Assembly (NCBI RefSeq): GCF_963583255.1
Contig: NC_084804.1
Location: 27,035,061-27,099,060, forward strand
DNA length: 64,000 bases
DNA from: Pyrus communis
Lineage: Eukaryota > Streptophyta > Magnoliopsida > Rosales > Rosaceae
Direction: 5' to 3'
The position numbers and the translations under genes are program-made. The notes beneath the pieces are model-generated. The model was given only the letters and a program-made list of their open reading frames with translations. It was not told the origin of the DNA and ran no database searches. Every line of letters starts with the position of its first letter. The first letter of the stretch is position 1. Positions 23,579-34,250 of this stretch are shown in pieces.

Positions 23579-25331
23579 ATGACCCGTAGCTCACAACCTG
23601 TTTGAAAGCATATCTTCGACTTTGACGGCGATTTCGAGAGGACTTTGAGAAGAAAAAGGAAATTGCAAGAGTCTAATCCTCCTAGTCCCGAACCTGAATT
23701 AGAAGAGCAAGAAGTTGAGGTTGAAGAGGAGCCCACGGCAAGGTTTGAAGAGGAAGTACCAACCATGGCAGCGGACAATCGAACCATCAAGGAGCTTTCT
23801 GCCTTGGGTTTGGACAATGCAGCCCCTCTTTGCATCCAATACCCTAGGGCAGCCCCTAAGAAGACCGATGAATTTGAGTTGAAGTCCAGTTTGCTACATC
23901 ATATACCCAAGTTCCATGGGTTATCAATGGAGGACCCCAATAAGCATTTAAAGGAGTTCGAAGTAGTATGCTCAAGTATGACACCGGTGAACGTGGACAA
24001 CAACATATTGAAGATGAAGGCTTTGCCTTTTTCTTTGTTGGAGAAGGCCAAAGATTGGTTGTATGAGTTGGCTCCCAGAACTGTCACATTATGGGAGAGT
24101 ATGAAGCGAGCCTTCTTAAAGAAGTTCTTTCCGACATCACGAGTCATTCTTCTTCGCAAGAAGATTAGTGGAATTCAGCAAAGCCAAGGTGAATCTTTTC
24201 CAACTTATTATGAACGTTTTAAAACTTTTGTTGCTTCATGTCCACAGCACCAAATGAAGGAGGAGCTTCTTCTTCAATATTTCTACGAGGTCTCTTACCA
24301 ATTGAACGTCAAATGTTGGATGCATCCGCGGGAGGAGCTCTAGTGGACAAGACACCCATGGATGCCAAAACTCTCATTGCTAATCGAGCACTCAATGCAC
24401 AACAATATAAAGGTGTTGGGCAGAGAGACACCCCACGGCCACATCATGTAAATGAGGTAAGTTCTATTTCTGAGTTACAATCCCAAATGGCTAACCTTAC
24501 GTCTATGTTATCATAGTTTGTTGAAGGCCCCAAAACGCAAGGAACTACAATCTGTGGTGTATGCTCCATTCAAGGACACTAATCTGATCAATGCCCTCAA
24601 TTAATTGAGAATGGAGGGTGGGGATCTGCCAATGCCGTGGGTTATGGGAGTCAAAACCAACCAAGGGGTGATCCTTTCTCTAATACATACAATCAGGGAT
24701 GACGTGACCACCCCAATTTCAAATGGAGAGATGCACCACAACCTGCCTAACAAAGTGGATTCCAACAACCCCCGGGTTTCTTTCCAAGGCCAATGGTACC
24801 ACAACCACCTCCTCAAGCACAATCATCCCAAACCAACTTAGGTATGTCTATGAATGACGATAAAACATATCAGTTATTAACCACAATGGCACAGGGAATG
24901 CAGAACCAAGCAAGGGAGGTTAATGAGCTAAAGAAGCAAATGGGCCAAATGGCAGAATTTTTGGGACAATTTCGTGAAAATGGTAAGTTTCCAAGCACTA
25001 CGGTGGTCAATCCCAAGGGTGGTTTCGAATATGCAAAAGCTATCACACTAAGGAGTGGAAAAGAAGTGGGAAGCAAAGCACATGATGCTGCCCACAACAA
25101 GGAAGATGAGAAGATACAAATTGAAGAAGAGGAGCAATCCTACCCCACGGCAAGGGTAGCACAACCCATGTCGCAGCCATCTAAGCACTCCCATCCGTCC
25201 ACCTCAGGTAAGGTTGTCCCAAATGTTGTGATTTCGAACACTAATCTGCCCAATGTTCCTTTCCCTCGCAGATTTGCACAATCGAAGAAGGAAGAAAGCG
25301 AAAAGGACATTTTGGATACCTTTCGAAAAGT
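23579..25331 (+). pseudogene. Gag of outer Athila, broken
   Basis: The start ATG is at 23579 (MTRSSQPV). A TGA follows at 23603, where the sister copy has an Arg codon. The frame is open from there to about 24290 (Retrotrans_gag domain). A 1-bp loss in the YFYEG segment near 24290 shifts it, and the shifted frame continues through the CCHC region (CGVCSIQGH). Further stops lie at 24514 (TAG), 24580 (TAA), 24700 (TGA) and 24748 (TAA). Each can be explained by one C-to-T or G-to-A transition relative to the 9761 gag. The C-terminal linker is open from 24793 to the insertion point at 25331. The inner Athila element sits between two codons of the gag-protease linker. Confidence 0.85.
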
Positions 25332-26920
25332 TGATAGGAGCATATTTAGGCGACTTACTTAGCTTGTTTTCGTGCATCTATGTTGTTAATTCATAGTTGT
25401 TTTAGTAGTTTAAGCCATTTTCGTGTGTTTTTAGGTTCATATGGCTAAGGAAGCAAAAAGATGCATTTTGGAGCATTTTGGAGCAAAATTGGGCTTGGAA
25501 TGGATAGCATATGCTTGGAGCCAAAGTGTTGGACGAATTTGAAAGCCTTGTATGCACTTTGGACATAAAACAAAGGGCCTAGCCCAATCAAACAATCCTT
25601 TGAGCCATGCAAAACCTCTAGCCCAATCAACAACCCTTAGCCACATACATTTCCACCTTCCTACTTCATCATTTCATCATTGCACCACCATTCACACACA
25701 CATGCACTTACTCTTTCATCATTGCATCACAAATTCAACACATGCATTCACACACCAACAACCTAGCTCTTTTTCCATCATTATTTCATCCACATGCACT
25801 CTCAATCATAACAACCACATTCACTCTTAAACAATCACCCACATATTCTCCCATTCCCCCTATAAAAACCCATGCATTCATACACAAAAATCACATCTCA
25901 TTTTCATACACAAGACACCACAAACACATCCAATCTTCCCCTTTGCCGCAAGCTCCCATTCCATTTCTACACAATCTCTTCTCGGCTTCATTCCATTCCA
26001 TACACTCTCCCATTTGCAGAAACCATTCAACCTTAGCCGCTCCACCTTCATTTACAACACACTTGGAGCACCAACACCGAAGGCAACTCTTAAGGGATTT
26101 CAACATCAGTTTTGCTTCAAGGGTTCTTTCTTCTTAATCCTATGTTCACTCATGTTATATATTTTTATGTCAAACCTTTTGTAAACATGAAGTGTAACTA
26201 ATCTCTCTCTAGGGATTCGATGTAGCCTTGCAAGATTGCCATGTAGTTAATTCAGAATTCTCATTTAATTTATCTATTTCTTGTTTCATTCTCCGATTTA
26301 ATTGTGACTTAGTGTGTTGATTTTAATGCTTGATCATCATTTGAATTAACCACAGGTTGTTTAGCCAAGATTAAAGCACACATCATGCATAATCTTGGTG
26401 GATATGTGAATGAATGAAGGGAATGTTTTGCAAACATCCTGCTGAGTGTTCCCTTTGGTTTTGTGAAAGTTTCTTGTGCACTACATATTCTTGATTAGGA
26501 ACCAAAGTTGCACATCACAATTAGGCTCATGATTAGAGACATTTGATCAAATCCACACATCATATGGTTGATCATATCTAAGTGAAACAAACTCAAGAAA
26601 TAGGTAGATGACTGAGTATAAACTGATTTAACAAACATGGCCTTGGGTTAGCAATGGTAAAATCGAATCCCTAGCTTCATCTCCATTGGTACTATCTCAT
26701 TTTATTAGTTGTTGATTCATTTATTTGTGTTTACTTCATTTCCTTATGCTTTCAAGTTACAACAACAAATCTGCCTACATTGATTAGTTTTATTTCTCTA
26801 GTAAAAAGTTCTTGCAAAACAAGTGATTATATAGGTCCAATTAGTCCCTGTGGATTCGACACCCTTACTTGTGCCATTATACTAAACATATTCTAGCACG
26901 AAGAAGGAAAACCTCAATTA
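25332..26920 (+). repeat. 5' LTR of inner Athila
   Basis: It starts TGATAGGAGCATATTTAGG and ends ACCTCAATTA. The TATA box CTATAAAAACC is at about 25860. The region upstream of it is CA/CT-rich with CACATGCACT words. The 131-codon ORF at 25742-26137 is repeated in the 3' LTR and is not a gene. Confidence 0.9.
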
Positions 26921-26923
26921 AAA

Positions 26924-26940
26924 TGGCGCCGTTGCCGGGG
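26924..26940 (+). other. Primer binding site, tRNA-Asp
   Basis: TGGCGCCGTTGCCGGGG lies 3 bp after the 5' LTR end of the inner Athila. Confidence 0.85.
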
Positions 26941-27051
26941 ACTGATTTCAGTCCCTTATAATTGCTTGTTTTGATATTAAACCTTGTTCTTTTCATTTTA
27001 AGTAGATTTCTGATTTTTATTAAACTTGTTTTATCTTGTTTCAGGTAGTAT

Positions 27052-30000
27052 ATGTCAAATAGACTTGCTGAATTAGGCCAAAGAATTGAACGGTTAAAGG
27101 GCAACACTTTGGAAAGCTTTGTGCCAACAAGTTCCTCCATTGTCCGTGAAGAAGAGGAAGGGAAACCGTCTAGTCCAACAAGTGAAGGATCGGAGCACTT
27201 TAATTGGGAAAGAGAAGAAGAGATGGCGGGCGACCAAGATGATCTTCGAGCTTTGGAGGATTTTGCTCAACCAATCATACCAAATTCACCTTCATGCATC
27301 TTGCTGCCCACAGAAGCTAGAAACTATGATCTTAAATCTTCACATTTCCATATGTTTCCTTCTTTTTATGGCTTACCTAATGAAGATCCTTTAGCTCATA
27401 TTAAAGAATTTTACAATGTTGTGAGTGGTTTACCTTTACAGGGAGTAAGTGAAGCAAATCTGAGGATGAGAGTGTTCCCTTACACCTTGAAAGATAGGGC
27501 CAAGGGTTGGTTAATGACTCTAGTACCTGGTTCACTCACCACATGGGATGCCGTGGCTAAGAAGTTTTTGGAAAAGTTCTTTTCCACTCAAAAGACAGCC
27601 ACATTAAGGGGACAAATCTTCAACTTCAAACAAGATGATGGAGAACCTTTCAATGAGTGTTGGGAGCGCTTTAAAGGCCTTTTGTTGCAATGTCCACACC
27701 ATGGGTTACCTCTTCACTTACAAATGCAAATTTTCTACGATGGACTAACCCAAACATGTCAATCAACTGTTGATAATGCAGCAGGTGGAGCTTTGAAGAA
27801 AAAGAATGCTCAAGAGTCATATAACATTTATGAGATGTTGGGATCTAATACTCAACACAAAGATGTAAGGGGTAAGAGAGTTGGAGTATATGAAACAAGC
27901 TCTAATCATGATCTTTCTTTGCAGGTAGCTAACCTAGAAAAGAAGCTTGAATCCGTGCTCAACATGGTGCCAAAAGCAAGTGAAGTGTGTGCCATTTGCA
28001 ACATACCAAGCCACCTTACTCATCAATGTCCATCTAGGGAGGCTTACCCCGAGTATGTCCAAGAGCAAGTGAACCTCATGAATTCTTACAATCAAAGGCC
28101 AAGGAATGATGTGTATTCCAATACATATAGCCCAAGTTGGAGAGATCATCCCAATCTTTCGTGGAAGAACAACAATCAATTCCAAAACTTCCAACCAAAA
28201 CCTACTCTTGAGGATACGGTTAAATTGTTAGCCCAAAATACCTTGCAATTCCAACAAACCACCAATAGCACTCTCCAACAACATTCGGCGGCTCTAACCA
28301 AAATGGAGACACAATTGGGGTAGATTGCAGATGCCTTGAGCCAAAGAGAGGTTGGAAAGTTTCCAAGCCAACCTGTGATACTCCAAAGGAACCAAGAGCA
28401 AGCCAAAGCAATCACTACACTTAAAAGTGGTAAGGTTATCAATAATAGAGTTGGCAATGAAGTTACTAATGAATCTGATCATGTGAATGCAGGGGTTACT
28501 CAAGGAGAAAATGAGAAACCAAATGAGGAACCAAGCCATGCTACTCCCTCGTTTGAAGCACCAAATCTTCACAAGGCCGAGAAACCTTACACTCCACCAA
28601 TACCATTCCCTGGAAGACTTGCCAAGAGCAAGCAGGATAAGTCATTTAAAGAGATTTTTGATATTCTAAGTAAGGTGAATGTTAACTTACCTTTGCTTGA
28701 TGTCATTAGGAACATGCCAGCTTATGGGAAGTTCTTCAAAGAGTTAAACAACTACAAAAGGAAGTATGGACCACATGAGAAGGTAGTGGTGTTCGAGAAT
28801 GTAAGTGCCGTGTTGCAAAGAAAACTTCCACCAAAGCTCAAGGATCCAGGAAGTTTTTCTATCAACATCACCATAGGAGACAAGAAGGTAGAGAAGGCGA
28901 TGCTTGACTTAGGTGCTAGCATCAACTTAATGCCTTATTCCGTATACCTTTAACTAGGTTTGGGGGAATTGAAAGCCACCACCATCTCATTACAACTTGC
29001 GGACAGATCCGTGAAATATCCAAGAGGTATAGTAGAGGATATTCTAGTTCAAATTGATAAACTAATCTTGCCTGCGGATTTTGTAGTGTTGGACATGGAA
29101 GAAGCTCCTATACATGACCGAGAATTGCCTATTTTGCTTGGGAGACCGTTTATGGCCACGGCCAAGACCATCATTGATGTGCAAAATGGACTCCTCACTA
29201 TGACAGTGCTAGGAGAGACCGTTCAATTCAAAGTGTTTGAGTCTCTTTCACATCCTTCTTCATCTCTTGATTGTTATGCCATTGATGTGCTTGATTCGCT
29301 TGTTTTCTCTAAGTTCTTGCAGGCACAATCTAATGAACCATTACAAACTGTTTTGAGTCAATCTCAAGATGAGTTTGATGAAGAAGATGCACTCATGGAA
29401 GAGGTAGCTGCCTTGGAAGCATTGGCACCGTATCCTTTGAATATTTTACCTCTTTTAGAGCCTTTAGAACCATCGAGGTCACATTTAACCCCTTCCACTG
29501 TTAAGGCACCAAAACTTGAACTTAAACCACTTCCACCACATCTAAAGTATGCATATCTAGCTGAATTTGAAACTCTTCCAGTTATCATAACTTCTGACCT
29601 CACCCCAAATGAAGAAGATAAACTAATTAGGGTGTTAAAAGAGTTCAAATCAGTTATTGGTTGGTCTATTGCAGATATCAAGGGAATAAGCCCTACCATG
29701 TGCATGCATAGGATTCTTTTGGAAGAAGGAGCAAAGTCAACCCGTGAACCACAAAGGAGGCTCAATCCACACATGAAGGAAGTTGTGAGGAATGAAGTGT
29801 TGAAGTTGTTAGATGTGGGGATCATATATCCCATTTCTGATAGCAAATGGGTGAGTGCTATTCAGGTGGTACCTAAGAAGGTGGGAATCACGGTGATGAA
29901 GAATGAAAACAAAGAGCTTGTGCCCACAAAACCGACGGCTAGTTGGCGTGTTTGCACCGATTACAGGAAGTTGAATTCTAGCACTAGAAAAGATTACTTT

Positions 30001-32424
30001 CCTATGCCTTTCATAGATCAAATGCTTGAGAGATTGGCAGGTTACTCACACTATTGTTTTCTTGATGGTTACTCAGGTTACAATCAAATTGCAATTGCTC
30101 CGGAGGATCAAGAGAAAACTACCTTTACTTGCCCGTTTGGCACATTTGCATATAGAAGAATGCCTTTTGGACTTTGCAATGCTCCAGCAACATTCCAAAG
30201 ATGCATGTTGGCAATCTTTTCTGACATGGTAGAAAGATTCATTGAGGTATTTATGGATGACTTTTCAGTGTTTGGTTCCTCTTTTGATGAATGTCTTAAC
30301 CATCTCTCGTTAGTACTTCAAAGATGTCAGGAAACAAATTTGGTTCTCAATTGGGAAAAGTGCCAATTTATGGTGAAACAAGGAATTGTGTTGGGGCATG
30401 TAATCTCTAGCCAAGGAATGGAGGTGGACAAAGCCAAAATTGACATCATCACCAATATGGCAGCTCCCACAACTGTGAAGGGAGTAAGAAGTTTTTTGGG
30501 ACATGCGGGTTTTTATCGTCGTTTCATTAAGAACTTTTCAATGATCACTCGTCCATTATGCAATCTGTTAGCTAAAGATGTTGTATTTCATTTTGATAAA
30601 GCTTGTATGGATGCATTCAATACTTTGAAACATGAATTAACCTCGGCCCCTATTATTATGGCACCAGATTGGTCTTTACCTTTTGAACTAATGTGTGATG
30701 CCTCTGACTATGCTATTGGTGCAGTTTTAGGGTAAAGGGTGAACAAGCTCCCACACGTGATCTACTATGCAAGCCGGACTCTAAATGATGCTCAACTTAA
30801 CTATTCCACAACTGAAAAGGAGTTGCTTGCTATTGTTTTTGCCTTAGAGAAGTTTCGGTCATATCTTGTTGGATCTAAAGTTATTGTGTTTTCTGATCAT
30901 GCAGCCCTTAGGTACTTGATGACAAAAAAGGATGCTAAGCCACGCTTAATTAGATGGATACTCTTACTACAAGAGTTTGACTTGGAAATTCGAGATAAGA
31001 AGGGAAGTGATAATGTTGTGGCTGACCATTTGTCACGGCTCAATGAAAACCATGGAGTTGGACAACCTTTGCCTCTAAATGAATCATTTCCAGATGAACA
31101 ACTCCTTGTTATTCAAGAAAAAGAACCATGGTATGCTGATTTTGTTAATTATCTTGTTTGTGGTATAATTAGAAATGACCTTTCTTTTTAGGAAAGAAAG
31201 AAGTTCCTTGCCATGGTAAAGCACTACGTTTGGGACGAACCATATTTGTTTAAATATTGCCCTGACCAAATCATTAGGAGGTGTGTCCCAGAGAGTGAGC
31301 AACAAAGCATTCTAATGTTCAGCCATACATTGGCATGTGGAGGACATTTTGGTGCCAAAAAGACATCTCTAAAGGTTTTACAATCTGGTTTCTTTTGGCC
31401 TACTTTATTCAAAGATGCTTTTGATTTTTGTTCTAAGTGTGATAGGTGCCAGAAAATGGGGAACATTAGCTGAAGAAATGAGATGCCATTGAACAACATT
31501 TTGGTGGTGGAGCTCTTTGATGTTTGGGGAATCGATTTCATGGGACCATTTCCATCCTCTTTTGGTTACTTATACATATTAGTGGCAGTAGATTATGTAT
31601 CCAAATGGGTTGAAGCCATTGCTACAATAACTAATGATCATAAGGTTGTTTTGAATTTTCTTAAAGATGTGATTTTTTGTAGGTTTGGAACCCCAAGAGC
31701 TATTATTAGTGATGGTGGCAGCCATTTCTGCAACAAACCCTTTGAATCCTTGATGAAGAAGTACAACATCAACCACAAAGTGGCAACCCCGTACCATCCT
31801 CAAACCTCAGGACAAGTGGAGATTAGCAATAGGGAGATCAATAACATTTTGATGAAGACCGTAAGCCCTACAAGGAAGGATTGGTCACTGAGGTTGAATG
31901 ATGCACTATGGGCATATAGAACAGCATATAAAACCACCATTGGCATGAGTCCTTATCGCCTTGTGTTTGGGAAAGCTTGTCATTTGCCAATGGAGCTTGA
32001 ACACCGTGCATATTGGGCCATCAAGAAGTTCAACTTTGATTACAAGGATGCTGGAATAGCAAGGAAGCTCCAACTTAATGAGTTGGAAGAACTCAGAAAT
32101 GAAGCATATGAGAATGCCAAAATCTACAAGGAACGGACTAAGCTCTATCATGACAAGGCCATCCTACGGAAGGAGTTTCACCAAGGTATGAAAGTACTGT
32201 TGTATGACTCACGTTTGAGACTTTTTCCAGGTAAATTGAAGTCTAGGTGGGTGGGACCATTTAAGGTGCTGCAAACATTTCCCCACGGAGCTGTGGAGAT
32301 AGAGAACATGAAGAATGGCACCTCTTTTAAAGTCAATGGGCAGCGATTGAAACCATATTTGGAGAAAGTGGAGGAAGAGCAAGTTTATCAAGTTGTAGAT
32401 TTTCTTGAGTTTACAACACCGTGA
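27052..32424 (+). pseudogene. Athila gag-pol of inner element, one frame with five nonsense codons
   Basis: The frame from ATG 27052 to TGA 32422-32424 covers 1790 codons with no frameshift. Order: gag (residues about 130-232), CCHC knuckle 313-326 (CAICNIPSHLTHQC), aspartic protease with DLGAS near 619, Ty3-type reverse transcriptase with FMDDF near 1067, RNase H ([13 protein letters not shown] near 1215), and integrase with HHCC zinc finger (about 1424-1472) and DDE residues in [19 protein letters not shown] and ISNREI. Stops are at 28321 (TAG), 28951 (TAA), 30733 (TAA), 31189 (TAG) and 31471 (TGA), residues 424, 634, 1228, 1380 and 1474. Each is one C-to-T change from a Gln or Arg codon. 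All catalytic motifs are otherwise intact. There is no envelope-like sense ORF after pol. Confidence 0.92.
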
Positions 32425-32916
32425 ACAAGCTACCATGTCTTGCCTAGACATTAAATAAAGCGCTTACTAGGAGGCAACCTAGTGTGGTTTGTGTTCTTTC
32501 CTCATTTTGTGTTTATGTTGTCACCATTCCATATTCTTTGCCTACTTGCCTTGTGTTAGTTGTGGTTAAGTGTGTTTTTGCTTACACGAATGTATATGAG
32601 GGCTATGTTTGTAGACAAACTATTGGGTTGCTTTGAAAAAGGGTTTTATGACACGGGACATGTCATAACTTTCGAGGGGGTGTTTATTTGTAAGTTCATG
32701 TCGGAGCACAAAGGTAAGCCGCCTCCCCGAATTTCAATTTTCTTTTATACTAATATGTTGTTAATGATTCAGGCATCCACTCTAGAATTTAAACCATTAC
32801 CGGATCATTTCAAGTATCACCCTCCATTCAAAGATCAATTCCATGCCGTTTGATTTGATTAAAAAAAAAACAAAAAAAAAAAAAGAATAAAAATAAACAT
32901 GGAGAAAGATGGAGCT
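32425..32916 (+). other. Post-pol leader to the antisense module
   Basis: The first 60 bp (GCGCTTACTAGGAGGCAACC near 32460) match the sequence after pol in the outer Athila (GCGCTACTTGGGAGGCAACC, 41995). From about 32480 to about 34750 the two elements no longer match. A 97-codon frame at 32560-32853 has no recognisable domain. An A-rich run lies at 32861-32885. Confidence 0.5.
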
Positions 32917-33573
32917 TCACAAAGGTTGTTTACGTGAAGCCCCACTATGAGGCGTCGGAGCGGAAGGCATAGAAGCGGGAGGCATAGAAGCGGGAGGCAT
33001 CGGAGCGGAAGCCATCGGAGCTAGAGCATTCCAGGCCTCAATACTTGGCCAAGCGCTGGATGACCCAGGAAAAAGGTGCCTCTGGAGATAAGCCGCAAGC
33101 CTTTGACAGTCATTGTGAATTCGACCCTCAGATTCTTGCAGCTCATCAAGCTTCCTCTTCATGCCCGACGAATAGTTATTTGCAAGCACATGCAAACTTC
33201 TATTCTCGTACTTAAGCTGCTGGATCTCTTGTTTAAGACTTTCCACCTCTGCCATCAATGATTCCACCTGACAGGAGCGGGCAAGCAGGCGTTGGCCCAT
33301 GTTGGACACGGAACTCGCACACTGAACACTAAGTGCGAGGGACTCTTGAACGGCCAACTCATCGGACCGTCCTGACAGCAGCCTACTATCTTTTGGAGTG
33401 AGGAGGTTCCTAGCTACTATTGTAGCTGTTGTGGCGTCCTGCATCACGGAGTCTTCACCTGTAAGAAGACCGTTAGAAGATAAGAAAGAAGGGCGCCATA
33501 CGTTACCTTGACGCGGCGCGCCCGTATCACTGCTAAGGCTCAATTCCAAGCTAAGGTTCGATGGGTTTGCCAT
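32917..33573 (-). CDS. Antisense ORF in the Athila 3' region, coiled-coil protein of unknown function
   Basis: A complete 218-codon frame on the strand opposite to gag-pol, undamaged although gag-pol has five stops. Residues 1-95 are Ser/Leu rich without a recognised domain. Residues about 98-167 are a strong candidate coiled coil (QVESLMAEVESLKQEIQQLK, then MKRKLDELQESEGRI). Residues 186-207 are a repeated Pro/Ala/Met tail (APMPPASMPPASM). No signal peptide or membrane segment is seen. Extra antisense ORFs between pol and the 3' LTR are known in some Tat/Ogre-lineage elements such as Grande and Retand; their roles are unknown. A TATA box lies about 110 bp upstream on the same strand, with two G-boxes further up. 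It could be a captured host gene or an element gene; it could also be chance, but the length, composition and promoter layout argue against that. Confidence 0.6.
   Translation of the reverse strand: MANPSNLSLELSLSSDTGAPRQGNVWRPSFLSSNGLLTGEDSVMQDATTATIVARNLLTPKDSRLLSGRSDELAVQESLALSVQCASSVSNMGQRLLARSCQVESLMAEVESLKQEIQQLKYENRSLHVLANNYSSGMKRKLDELQESEGRIHNDCQRLAAYLQRHLFPGSSSAWPSIEAWNALAPMASAPMPPASMPPASMPSAPTPHSGASRKQPL
32945..33020. repeat. 15-bp minisatellite coding the Pro/Ala/Met tail
   Basis: Units close to GGCATAGAAGCGGGA repeat about five times, in frame with the antisense ORF, and give the repeated Pro-Ala-Ser-Met residues. Unit number probably varies between copies of the element. Confidence 0.7.
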
Positions 33574-34250
33574 TTTTCAAAAGTGTTCAAAGAGAAGGGA
33601 TGGAGTTAAATTTCAAAGGGCCGGAGTCAATTTTCAAGAATGGGAAATCTTCAGTGTGTGTTTGTTGGCGGTGATCGATACCTTTATAAAAAGCCAAGGC
33701 GACGCGTCCACCGATTCAAAAAGCCGGAATTTCCGGCGTAATTTTGGCGACGTTTTCTCGGCTTTTCAGAAGACGTGTTCAACTTTGTCAAAAGATTTCT
33801 TCTTTTCAGAAAACACGTGGAGGCCATCATCACAACTACACATCTTTAGCCGACAGGCGCAAAGTCCGGCGACGCTTTCTCTGCTTTTCAGAAGACGCGT
33901 GCAGCTTTGTCAAAAGGAGCCGCATCTGCACTACCACGTGTCATTCAGAAAGCGAAGGGGCGTCGTTCAGAAATCGAAGGGGCGCCTGCTCAAAAATCGA
34001 AGAGGCGCCAATATTTCAAAAAGCCGGATTTGCGGGATCAAAACGTCTATCGACAAGGGTAAAAGAATGGTACCACCACTTGTTATTATCTCTATATATG
34101 TCGACCTTCATCTTTTATGGCAAGGAAAACCTGAAGAAAATGCCCAACTCTCCCTCACCTCTGAGGGCGCACTCCCAGCAAAGTCTTTCGAAATACTCAA
34201 TTCTTTCTTCTTCCCCAAAGATGATACCGGATGCCTGGAGTACAGATGAC
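33574..34250 (-). promoter_or_regulatory. Promoter-like region of the antisense ORF
   Basis: Read on the minus strand, CTTTTTATAAAG lies at about 33682-33693, 110 bp before the ATG. Two CACGTG G-boxes are at 33814-33819 and 33935-33940. A module of about 55 bp (GGCGAC, then TTTCTC, GCTTTTCAGAAGACG, then TTTGTCAAAAG) occurs twice, at about 33747 and 33872. A 22-bp word (TTCAGAAATCGAAGGGGCGC) occurs three times in 33947-34015. A second TATA-like stretch is near 34095. Plus-strand frames of 197 and 244 codons overlap here in two phases and are probably by-products of the repeats. Confidence 0.45.

Noticed and set aside
25742..26137. A 131-codon frame found twice (also 36985-37380)
   Set aside because: It is the U3/R part of the inner Athila LTR pair, not an independent gene.
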